From Pseudomonadota bacterium (GTDB taxonomy: Bacteria > Bdellovibrionota_C > UBA2361 > OMII01), in NCBI GenBank assembly GCA_027486155.1, contig JAIXPR010000210.1:1-9015 (forward strand): a stretch of DNA of 9,015 nt, in the 5' to 3' direction. Below the pieces are notes generated by a model. It had not been told where the DNA came from. It worked only from the letters and a program-made list of their open reading frames with translations, and did not search any database. Position numbers and translations under genes: made by a program. Positions 1-5,999 of this stretch are shown here, in pieces. Each line of letters begins with the position of its first letter. Position 1 is the stretch's first letter.

Positions 1-66
1 AACCCCATGATGATTATGCACCCGGGGATCCGAGACGAGGTGTTCGCGTTGATAGATTCCATGTAA
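1..66 (+). CDS. C-terminal end of an unidentified protein (partial)
   Basis: Frame 1 is open from the window edge and ends with TAA at 64-66. It reads as 21 residues beginning NPMMIMHPGI and ending FALIDSM. The fragment is too short to place in a family. It is called as coding because the frame is open from the edge, ends only 10 bp before the next same-strand start, and no other feature occupies these bases. If it is real, it is the upstream member of an operon with the hydrolase-like gene at 77. Confidence 0.5.
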   Translation, partial: NPMMIMHPGIRDEVFALIDSM

Positions 67-76
67 TAACGTTCCT

Positions 77-844
77 ATGCCCAACACCCTACGAATCGAC
101 ACCCATGCACACCTCTATGACGACTACTCTGTGAAGGAGTGGTGTTACGCTGCCGTGCGAAATCTCGGCGGATGCGACGAGGTCTGCACCGCGGTTTGCG
201 TGGTTGATAGGGACGGTCAGGAATCTCTCGCTCGACTTCGGAGTGAGGTTCCGTCGTTCGGTGAGTGGCGCGATCTTTGGGACGGTCTCGCTGGAATCGC
301 GCACCTTGGAACTGGGTCTCTCCTGATCGTTCGGGGCGTTCAATACGTTACTAGTGAGCGGCTGGAGGTTTTGGGGCTAGGAGTGGAGCGTTTCGCCCCG
401 GATGGTTCCTCTGCCGGGGAGTATATCTCTCGGATCGAAGAGCTCGGAGGTTTGGCGTGCCTCCCATGGTCGCCGGGAAAGTGGCTGGGAGCCCGAGGCA
501 AGGTGGTGAAAGCGTTGCTTGATGCCGGCTCGGAAAACGCCTTTGTCGTGGGTGATATCTCGATGAGATCTCGATTTGGACCTCCTTCAACGTTGCTACG
601 GTATGCGCGAAAAAAAGGGTTCCCAGTGGTGCATGGGACAGATCCACTGCCTTCTCAAGTCGATGAACGTTTGGTGGGAAGTCTTGGTAGTGAGCTCGCC
701 CTCACACGCTCACCGGAAGAGCTTCTCAGCTCCTGGGCGACCCTTAAGGAGACCCTTCTGTCTTCAGGCACCCTCCGACCGTGCGGCGCTCGTAACTCGC
801 CTCTTAAGGCTGCTCGCAGGTTTGCGTCCTCAATTATCCCGTAA
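77..844 (+). CDS. PHP/amidohydrolase-like putative metal-dependent hydrolase
   Basis: A 255-aa soluble protein with no signal peptide. Residues 8-12 are D-T-H-A-H, the metal-binding HxH signature near the first beta strand of PHP and amidohydrolase TIM barrels. Further features that fit such a barrel are L-P-W-S-P-G-K-W around 129-136, V-G-D-I-S around 158-162, and V-V-H-G-T-D-P-L-P around 184-191, where a late His and Asp could complete the metal site. Substrate unknown. From memory, uncharacterised proteins of this appearance occur near exopolysaccharide genes. That fits the glycosyltransferase operon 2.3 kb away, but it is inference. The ATG at 77 has no clear Shine-Dalgarno sequence; the upstream partial gene ends 10 bp before it, so translation may be coupled. 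Stop is TAA at 842-844. Confidence 0.75.
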   Translation: MPNTLRIDTHAHLYDDYSVKEWCYAAVRNLGGCDEVCTAVCVVDRDGQESLARLRSEVPSFGEWRDLWDGLAGIAHLGTGSLLIVRGVQYVTSERLEVLGLGVERFAPDGSSAGEYISRIEELGGLACLPWSPGKWLGARGKVVKALLDAGSENAFVVGDISMRSRFGPPSTLLRYARKKGFPVVHGTDPLPSQVDERLVGSLGSELALTRSPEELLSSWATLKETLLSSGTLRPCGARNSPLKAARRFASSIIP

Positions 845-854
845 ACCAGCTCCT

Positions 855-867
855 GCCAGGCCCTGGC
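855..867 (+). terminator. Short GC-rich hairpin after the hydrolase-like gene (weak terminator candidate)
   Basis: GCCAGG-C-CCTGGC is a perfect 13-bp inverted repeat that starts 10 bp after the TAA at 844. It is followed by a pyrimidine run (ATTCCTCCTCCTC) instead of a true T tract, so it is only a weak candidate for an intrinsic terminator. It also sits just outside the larger inverted-repeat element and may be unrelated to termination. Confidence 0.3.
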
Positions 868-909
868 ATTCCTCCTCCTCATCCTCCTCTTTCTCCTTAT
901 CCTCATCCT
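868..909 (+). repeat. Polypyrimidine low-complexity tract
   Basis: This run is almost entirely C and T and is built from TCC/TCA-like triplets (CCTCCTCCTCATCCTCCTC and similar), with single purines at a few places. Part of it pairs with a purine-rich stretch at about 1176-1214, so it forms the outer left arm of the large inverted repeat. No reading frame through it looks like a protein. Confidence 0.7.
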
Positions 910-968
910 GCACCGGATTCCTCATTTTCATCCTGCTCTGCTCCACCCATGGAAGCGAGGCAAGACCC

Positions 969-1075
969 CACGTAAACGTGCTCGTAAACGTGAACGTGAA
1001 CGTACCCGGAATAAAAATACCAACGTTTTCGGGTACGTTGACGTTTACGAGCACGAGCACGAGCACGAGCACGTG
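969..1075. repeat. CGTNNN hexamer-repeat hairpin
   Basis: The left arm (969-1008) is a run of six-base units CGTAAA, CGTGCT, CGTAAA, CGTGAA, CGTGAA followed by CGTACCCG. The right arm (1030-1075), read as its reverse complement, is CGTGCT four times, CGTAAA, CGTCAA, then CGTACCCG. The 8 bp next to the loop pair perfectly, and the outer units pair with mismatches confined mainly to the variable NNN positions. The loop is 21 nt and AT-rich. Hexamer periodicity leaves several frames open on both strands, producing spurious peptides of alternating residues (VNVNV, STSTS, RARAR). Confidence 0.85.
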
Positions 1076-1101
1076 TCGGCGTCCACAATTAAACTACTAG
1101 C

Positions 1102-1151
1102 AGGTTTTGCCTCGCTTCCTTCGGGTAGGTTTTGCCTCTCTTCCCTAGAAG
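1102..1151. repeat. Two-copy 25-bp imperfect tandem repeat
   Basis: AGGTTTTGCCTCGCTTCCT begins at 1102, and a second copy, AGGTTTTGCCTCTCTTCCC, begins at 1127, exactly 25 bp later. The first copy contains the block that pairs with 951-963 in the left arm. The duplication therefore occurred within the right arm of the large inverted repeat and accounts for part of its greater length. Confidence 0.75.
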
Positions 1152-1231
1152 AGAAAAAAGAAACCGGTGCAGGTGCGGGAGGAGGAGAAACATGAGGATA
1201 AGGTTCAGGAGGATCTCCAGTCTCCTACCAC

Positions 1232-1265
1232 AAAAAAGAGCTGGACGAGATCTCCCGCCCAGCTC
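1232..1265 (-). terminator. Rho-independent terminator of the secreted-protein gene
   Basis: Read on the minus strand, GAGCTGG (1265 leftwards) pairs perfectly with CCAGCTC (1238-1244 on the plus strand as GAGCTGG). The stem can extend inward by about five more pairs including G-U pairs, leaving a loop of about 4 nt. It is followed directly by TTTTTT (1232-1237). It lies 31-64 nt after the TAA of the gene ending at 1296, the expected place for an intrinsic terminator. Confidence 0.9.
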
Positions 1266-1295
1266 CTTGCGCGCCCTGATGAGCACGAGTTCGGT

Positions 1296-1772
1296 TTACT
1301 TCAGGGTTCTATCGCACAACCCCTTGACGCTTCCGTAGCATCGTCCAGCGTCTGGAACGTAGGCACACGACTTGGTTCGTGGGTTCGTCACGAAGAACAC
1401 CGCTGGAGATCCGGTATTTTGAATAGCTCTTCGTCGCATCGTAATGGTCGAGTTTGTACATCGGAACCGTCCACCGGCGTGACCGTTGGCGCTTGCCCAT
1501 GGACAGGTCGTGAGTAGGTTATCCTGAGAATCGTATATCCTGGTGCCCGATCGGGTGTACGATTTGTTCATGATCAGCGTGGGCTGTTTACGAAATCCAA
1601 CAAGCGGAGTGCCTGGTCCTCCACTTCGGAGTGGGGCCGCGCTTTTGTAGATCAAGTTCCTGGTAGGGAGCTTCTCCACGGTTTCGCACGAGGCTATGGT
1701 TTGCGCCTGCGCTGCTACTCCGAAAGAGAGTGTGGCCAAGGTTGCTGAGAGAGCTACTAATATCTTTTTCAT
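1296..1772 (-). CDS. Small secreted six-cysteine protein, family unknown
   Basis: A 158-aa product with a classical Sec signal peptide: M-K-K at the start, a hydrophobic core to about residue 20, and a likely signal peptidase I cut after A-Q-A at 23. The mature part of about 135 residues holds six cysteines (29, 90, 105, 136, 145, 153), an even number that would suit three disulfide bonds in the periplasm or outside the cell. No lipobox is present. There are no catalytic motifs I recognise and I assign no function. Start choice is well supported: GAGGAA lies just before the ATG at 1772, and the signal peptide begins exactly there. It is a single-gene unit with its own terminator at 1232-1265. 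No convincing promoter is seen upstream. Confidence 0.85.
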   Translation of the reverse strand: MKKILVALSATLATLSFGVAAQAQTIASCETVEKLPTRNLIYKSAAPLRSGGPGTPLVGFRKQPTLIMNKSYTRSGTRIYDSQDNLLTTCPWASANGHAGGRFRCTNSTITMRRRAIQNTGSPAVFFVTNPRTKSCAYVPDAGRCYGSVKGLCDRTLK

Positions 1773-2105
1773 GGTTCCTCGCGGTTATTCCAACGCGATG
1801 TTGCAGAGCGTCGGAGAAAGTTAACGTTTGTGATATCGGGGCTGTGAGAGAAAACGGCTCACTCTCGACTGCTTGCAACGACACCAAGCACAGCTGCCCC
1901 TAGTTTAATTACTTTTGAGGTAAGCACACTACCAATTCGTACAAAATACGCCGAAAAAAGTGGGTTGCATTTGATATGCGATCTACTAGTAGGGACGGGT
2001 GGTTAGCGCCCCTAAAAATAGACGTAGAGTCGGAATCTCCCAAGAGAGAAACGGCATCTAAGGCGCCGCGTCTGCGCTTGTTGTGTCGTGGGAGATTCCC
2101 ACGTT
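1773..2105. other. Intergenic region between secreted-protein gene and SGNH operon end
   Basis: This 333-bp gap is downstream of the four-gene operon and upstream of the secreted-protein gene, both on the minus strand. I see no gene in it. It holds the Shine-Dalgarno sequence of the 1772 start, a 10-bp perfect palindrome CTACTAGTAG at 1983-1992, and the 11-bp inverted repeat at 2032-2099. A promoter for the secreted-protein gene should lie here, but no pair of boxes is close enough to consensus to call. Confidence 0.6.
2032..2099 (-). repeat. Perfect 11-bp inverted repeat after the operon's last stop codon
   Basis: GGAATCTCCCA (2032-2042) and TGGGAGATTCC (2089-2099) are exact reverse complements separated by 46 nt. 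The inner region can form a second, shorter stem: AAGGCGC near 2070 with GCGCTT near 2075-2080, with one bulge. The repeat begins 7 bp beyond the TAA of the SGNH gene (2106-2108). It may stabilise the 3' end of the operon mRNA or assist termination, but the nearest T run on the minus strand (2014-2018) is 13 nt past the stem, so it is not a typical intrinsic terminator. Confidence 0.6.
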
Positions 2106-3179
2106 TTACGGACGACCTGGAGTGCCCGTCGGTGGTGTAGCCGCCGGAGGAGCCCATGGCCGTTGTTTGTTTACCCCGAGACGCGTCGCGAACTTCTCCT
2201 TGATAACGAACTCATCCGGAATCATCTTTTGCCCCTCTAGCCAGAGATATATCTGCTCCGCCGCCATGCGGTGAGCGATCTCGTTCGGATGGCGATCGAC
2301 CCCAGGGATCACTTGGAGGTGCTCCAGAGGAATGCCTTTGTAGATGTTTGAGACATCGAGGTTCGAAACGTTGAGCGAGGTCATCAGTTCCTTCACCTTG
2401 GTGTGAACGGGATAAAACGGATACTTGTCATCCATCGCGATTCCGAAGAGGGGAAACACCACCGCGACGATCGGCGTCTTCGATTCCTGGGCAAGACCCA
2501 CAAGACGTCCCATGGACTCTGTAAAGGGCTTCCACGTCTTCTCCTCCATGAAGAGCCCCGTAAAGTAATCGATGTAGGCTTGGTGAGTTTGAGAGTTATG
2601 AAGACGCGTCAACACAAAGCCAAGGGTCTTCCAATACTTCGCGAGCGTTTTGGTTGCGCCTTTCAACTTTAGTGGACCAAAGCGATCCTGCATATGCTCG
2701 GTGAGACCGGTTGGTTTGTGCGCCTTGATCTCCGGATCGTTCAGGGTGATCTGCAGAATAATCAGGTCCGCGCCTTCAGCGATAGCTTGCTTCGTTGTGT
2801 CGATCTCATGTGAGGTCGAGTAGGCTGGCACTCCGTAGTTGATAACCTCGACATTTCGGGGGCTTCCGCTGACCTTGAGCATCTGTTGCAGCTTGTAGGA
2901 GAAGGTATCGGTAAACTGCATGAACGGGGCAAAGGTGAAGGAATCGCCAACCACCGCTACTCTAAACGTCCCCGGCGGCTTCTCAGGATTGTACGGGTAG
3001 TTCTGCATCGTCGGCGCTCCCGGCGCGCGGAAGTAGAAAACCGGTCTGTCACTCCACTTTGGACCCTTCGGGGCGGAGGAGTTTAGGGCACGAACGCCGA
3101 TCTCTACGATGCCGAGCGCGACCACCACACCGAACAAGGTAGTCGCTAAGGTAATAATCGTCGACTTTATCGCGTTCAC
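2106..3179 (-). CDS. Membrane-anchored SGNH/GDSL-type hydrolase or acyl-modifying enzyme
   Basis: A 357-aa protein with one N-terminal membrane segment (about 7-29), so the catalytic domain probably faces the periplasm. SGNH signatures appear in order: V-V-G-D-S-F-T at 77-82 with nucleophile Ser80 (block I), N-Y-G-V-P-A-Y at 114-120 with the Gly (block II), L-N-D at 146-148 with the Asn (block III), and D-R-H-P-N at 295-299 with catalytic Asp and His (block V). The C-terminus is Pro/Thr-rich (about 341-357). The family includes esterases, deacetylases and polysaccharide O-acyl-modifying enzymes; the substrate here is likely a glycan or glycolipid, judged only by the neighbouring glycosyltransferase. 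The start is GTG at 3177-3179, overlapping the upstream TGA by 4 bp (GTGA) with AGGAGG at 3184-3189, so translation is coupled. Last gene of the operon. Confidence 0.88.
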   Translation of the reverse strand: MNAIKSTIITLATTLFGVVVALGIVEIGVRALNSSAPKGPKWSDRPVFYFRAPGAPTMQNYPYNPEKPPGTFRVAVVGDSFTFAPFMQFTDTFSYKLQQMLKVSGSPRNVEVINYGVPAYSTSHEIDTTKQAIAEGADLIILQITLNDPEIKAHKPTGLTEHMQDRFGPLKLKGATKTLAKYWKTLGFVLTRLHNSQTHQAYIDYFTGLFMEEKTWKPFTESMGRLVGLAQESKTPIVAVVFPLFGIAMDDKYPFYPVHTKVKELMTSLNVSNLDVSNIYKGIPLEHLQVIPGVDRHPNEIAHRMAAEQIYLWLEGQKMIPDEFVIKEKFATRLGVNKQRPWAPPAATPPTGTPGRP

Positions 3180-4414
3180 GCTTCCTCCTGCATAACAACA
3201 TCGCGAGGCTCGCTCATCATTACCCGTGCCCGTACCTCGTCGTACAGAGCGGCGAGTTGCGTCTCGAAGGCCGAGATGGTGTAGAGAGCCTCAGCACGCT
3301 TTTGCGCGTTTTCACCGATCGTCCGCCGGAGCGTTGGATTATCGAGAAGGGTGCGTAGACCCTTCGCAAACCCTTTGGGCTCCGCGGGGGCGAGCACTGA
3401 GATATCATCGTCGAGCACCTGTCGGTGTGTTGAAAGGTCGGTGGCGAGAAGTGCCTTCCCAGAGTGGAGGTAGGAATAGATCTTCATCGGGGTGTTGTTT
3501 CCTTTCACCCGGGGGGATACGAGGATATCGGCCGCGGCGAGGTAGTCCCGCAAGCGCGAAACTGGGCGGGGCCCTAGGAATGAAACCTTCGGTTCGCAAC
3601 CGAGTAGGGTCGCTTTCGCTCGGTATCTCTCAATTGAGTCCTCAGTTCCTCCAACGATGACGAGATGAGGTTGGCTCGCGTGGTCACCCACTAAGGCGAA
3701 GGCCTCCACGAGTAGATCGATACCCTGATAAAACTCAAGGTTTCCGACGTAGAGGATGACCGGTTGTTCGCCACTCAGGTGTAATCCGAGGGCGTGATTG
3801 CGACAATCGTTGAGTTCGTTTGAGAGGGGGAGGAGGGAGACATCTCGGAGCATCACCGTGTGCGGGGACCCGTGCTTGTTCGCGATAGCGGAGAGCGCGT
3901 CACACACGGGAGCTACCGCGACACTACCGCGGACGGCGATCCCCTCAAGAAAGTTCATGACCGGGTACAGCGGCTTGCTCCACCACCATTTCTCCGTAAC
4001 CTGGAGCGAAAGTGAGGAGTCCATGTCGTAGATGTATGGGATCCCCCACACCTTCTTCACGAGCCATGCGATAAACACAGACTCCTCGACAGCGTGGATG
4101 ATCGTGTAGGGGCGCTTCCTCGCCTTGATCACGAGGGCGAGCGTTGAAAAGAAAAAGATGACATCACACAGGAGCTTTTTGAGTGATATGCCAGGACGAA
4201 TACCTCGGAGGCACTTCGGACTCGGCGTGCGGTGGATACGTACCCCCGGGATCTCAATATCCTCACCCTCAGCGTAGCACAACAGATCGATGGGTGACTC
4301 AGCGCCTTCCGTCTTCGCGAGTTTTTTCGCCAGGGCCTCAAGCGCGATCTTTACCGCGATCGGTGTGCCGCGCTCTTGGTAAAACGGTTGTGGGGCCAGA
4401 AAGAGGATCTTCAT
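3176..4414 (-). CDS. GT4-family glycosyltransferase (GT-B fold)
   Basis: A 412-aa cytoplasmic or membrane-associated enzyme expected to transfer a sugar from a nucleotide-sugar donor onto a growing glycan or lipid carrier. The N-terminal Rossmann half begins M-K-I-L-F-L-A-P-Q with an acceptor-side R-G-T-P at 15-18, and has H-A-V-E-E at 107-111 and Y-D-M-D-S-S-L at 129-135. The C-terminal donor half starts with I-L-Y-V-G-N-L-E-F-Y-Q-G-I-D at 220-233, the usual GT4 opening, then V-I-V-G-G at 252-256, and N-N-T-P-M-K-I-Y-S-Y-L at 306-316 where the donor-binding loop is expected. In place of the E of the common E-x7-E motif there is a P-M-K-I-Y-S-Y-L-type sequence, seen in many GT4 members. The ATG at 4414 has AAGG upstream and a 1-bp gap to the previous stop. 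Sugar specificity cannot be read. Confidence 0.9.
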   Translation of the reverse strand: MKILFLAPQPFYQERGTPIAVKIALEALAKKLAKTEGAESPIDLLCYAEGEDIEIPGVRIHRTPSPKCLRGIRPGISLKKLLCDVIFFFSTLALVIKARKRPYTIIHAVEESVFIAWLVKKVWGIPYIYDMDSSLSLQVTEKWWWSKPLYPVMNFLEGIAVRGSVAVAPVCDALSAIANKHGSPHTVMLRDVSLLPLSNELNDCRNHALGLHLSGEQPVILYVGNLEFYQGIDLLVEAFALVGDHASQPHLVIVGGTEDSIERYRAKATLLGCEPKVSFLGPRPVSRLRDYLAAADILVSPRVKGNNTPMKIYSYLHSGKALLATDLSTHRQVLDDDISVLAPAEPKGFAKGLRTLLDNPTLRRTIGENAQKRAEALYTISAFETQLAALYDEVRARVMMSEPRDVVMQEEA

Positions 4415-4415
4415 C

Positions 4416-5999
4416 TTACCTTCGCCCGAAGAGTAAGTTTCTGACCCGAGCGATGCTATCTCTGACGAGGAATCGGAGCTTTCGCCGTTGGCAGTTAAGC
4501 CACAGGAGTCCGTATCCCCAATTCGAGAGGGTGAAGTGAAGAACGTAGCTTCGTAGCTTCGGCAGGTGGCAGAAGATATGCGTGAACATATGGATCTCTG
4601 TCTTCACGAACTGCTTGCCTGATTGCCGAGGGAAGCGGAAGCCGTGCGGTCCGTACGCCGGGACAGGTTTCCCTTGACGACGGAGGGTCTCAATAACTCG
4701 AAAAGCTCTCCATCGTTTCTCGGTCCCCATCATGCGATTGCACGCCAGCGCCTCTTTTCGAGTAACGGGCTCATTGATAATTGCGCCATCGAGGACCGCC
4801 TGATCCGACGCTGCTTTGCCGCGAGCCGTTCGCACGAGTCCGAAGCTCCACCCCTTGTAGAAATCAACTCCACCGTGTGGGGGAGCCATCCAAGGGTCGC
4901 CCACCGCGATATCAGCGAACTCAGCGCTCGCGTCAAAGCAGGTGAGGCATCGAGCCGGGGTATAGAGACGGTAGACGATGTTGATTATCTCCATCGAGGA
5001 TGGGCGATAGCCACTCTTCTCTCCGAAGTATACCGGATAGAGCGACCCGTCCTGCATCTCCAGATGTGGTGTGCCGGGGTGTTTGCCCACGCGAGAGATG
5101 TACTTCGTGGCGTTCGTTGCCTTGTCACCCAGGCTGCCCCAAATAATTCGAAGCGCCTCGTGTTCCACCGCGGCGTGACAGAAGAGACCGATGGTGAGGA
5201 CGATGCGCTCTTTGAGTCGTTGATCGAGTGCGGCGGCTTTTGTGAAGCCGTGGATCTGACAGGGAAGGCCGACAAGCGCGTACCGACCTGGGATATTTCG
5301 AATCTCACTGAATACTGAGTTTGTGGGGCAGATAGCGTACTTCGACTTCATCGCCGAGAGGATCTCCTCCTCCGTTCGAGCGACGATCGGTTTGCCCTTC
5401 CACAGTTGCTTGTCGTCAGAGACGATCACCACCGCTCCGTCGATCTCCTTACGACGAAGCATGTTGAGCAAGATCCCGGTGACTAAACCACCACTGGTCG
5501 ATCGTTCTCGAATTGCGGGATCCGTAGAGTAGGAGATGAAGGAATCGATAAAGTGTCCATGAGTTGAGGTAACGTCAGCCTCAACGCCGAGGGTCTTCTT
5601 GTACGCCTCTTTGAGATCGAACTCGTCACCAGGGCATACCTTTACGCAGAGATCGCAGTCGGTGCAGGCGGAGAGGTTGTGGACGGCGGGATAATCCTCG
5701 CTGTCCAATCCCAGAACGCCGGTCGGACAGATACCGACGCATGAGCCGCACCGATGGCAAAGACCTCCATCGATTATCTTCGCCAGACCACGCAACGCGC
5801 GAGGTGTTTTGTCCTCGCGATCAGTATTCCATTCAAGGGGCTCTATGAAACGTCCACCCTCACGGAGCGGCGTGTTGGGCGCTACATCGGCCAGTATTCT
5901 TAGAGAGTTCGCGCGTTCTCGACGAGGGGACATTAAAGGCTGCTCGGATTGAGGCAGCTGCTGGGGTTGATCGACGGCCGAGGTCATCTCTTCTCTCAC
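4416..5999 (-). CDS. FrhB-family protein with two 4Fe-4S motifs
   Basis: A 527-aa protein of the coenzyme F420 hydrogenase/dehydrogenase beta-subunit family. A proline- and charge-rich N-terminus (1-65) is followed by a bacterial ferredoxin domain with two C-x2-C-x2-C-x3-C-P motifs at Cys81/84/87/91 and Cys112/115/118/122. FrhB hallmarks come next: T-S-G-G at 168-171, G-L-P-C-Q at 244-248, C-x2-C at 351-354, and A-D-I-A-V-G-D at 362-368. The last 80 residues or so are basic and aromatic and may be a separate tail. Homologues occur in surface-polysaccharide clusters without any hydrogenase, where the redox substrate is usually unknown; here it lies between a methyltransferase and a glycosyltransferase. 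The GTG at 5999 overlaps the upstream TGA by 4 bp. An ATG four codons in (5985-5987) is an equally possible start. Confidence 0.88.
   Translation of the reverse strand: MREEMTSAVDQPQQLPQSEQPLMSPRRERANSLRILADVAPNTPLREGGRFIEPLEWNTDREDKTPRALRGLAKIIDGGLCHRCGSCVGICPTGVLGLDSEDYPAVHNLSACTDCDLCVKVCPGDEFDLKEAYKKTLGVEADVTSTHGHFIDSFISYSTDPAIRERSTSGGLVTGILLNMLRRKEIDGAVVIVSDDKQLWKGKPIVARTEEEILSAMKSKYAICPTNSVFSEIRNIPGRYALVGLPCQIHGFTKAAALDQRLKERIVLTIGLFCHAAVEHEALRIIWGSLGDKATNATKYISRVGKHPGTPHLEMQDGSLYPVYFGEKSGYRPSSMEIINIVYRLYTPARCLTCFDASAEFADIAVGDPWMAPPHGGVDFYKGWSFGLVRTARGKAASDQAVLDGAIINEPVTRKEALACNRMMGTEKRWRAFRVIETLRRQGKPVPAYGPHGFRFPRQSGKQFVKTEIHMFTHIFCHLPKLRSYVLHFTLSNWGYGLLWLNCQRRKLRFLVRDSIARVRNLLFGRR

Larger units (their letters stand above)
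881..1214. repeat. Large interrupted inverted-repeat element
   Basis: Five blocks on the left recur as reverse complements on the right in mirrored order. ATCCTCCT 881-888 pairs with 1207-1214. CCTTATCCTCAT 895-906 pairs with 1192-1203. CCTGCACCGG 907-916 pairs with 1164-1173. GGAAGCGAGGCAA 951-963 pairs with 1107-1119. The CGTNNN hexamer arms 969-1008 pair with 1030-1075. The central loop is 1009-1029. The right arm carries extra bases between blocks: 18 nt at 1174-1191, and a second copy of the GGCAAAACCT-type unit. It contains no credible gene. It could be a degenerate miniature mobile element, a chromosomal fold, or a long RNA hairpin. The pairing is seen directly; the nature of the element is not known. 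Confidence 0.7.

Noticed and set aside
969..1075. CRISPR-like array
   Set aside because: Units are contiguous hexamers without spacers, and the array forms a hairpin. No cas genes are present.
830..1088. Minus-strand open frames with LVLVNV and RARAR peptides
   Set aside because: They come from the CGTNNN array read in different frames, with no Shine-Dalgarno sequence or domain.
1087..1096. AATTAAACTA matching TAGTTTAATT at 1901-1910 as a further inverted pair
   Set aside because: Ten AT-rich bases with no flanking match; easily chance.
576..1100. 174-aa plus-strand open frame ending in VNVNV and STSTS runs
   Set aside because: It overlaps the hydrolase-like gene in another frame and then runs through low-complexity and hexamer-repeat DNA. 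The periodic residues are a by-product of six-base repeats.
1167..1517. 116-aa plus-strand open frame
   Set aside because: It is antisense to the secreted-protein gene, crosses that gene's terminator, and shows no protein-like pattern.
1861..1950. Promoter for the secreted-protein gene (TTGGTA with TAATTA or TAAACT)
   Set aside because: The boxes match consensus poorly or have the wrong spacing, so I do not call it.
4623..5318. 231-aa plus-strand open frame
   Set aside because: It lies wholly antisense within the FrhB-family gene, whose motifs and coupling are clear. No Shine-Dalgarno sequence or recognisable domain.
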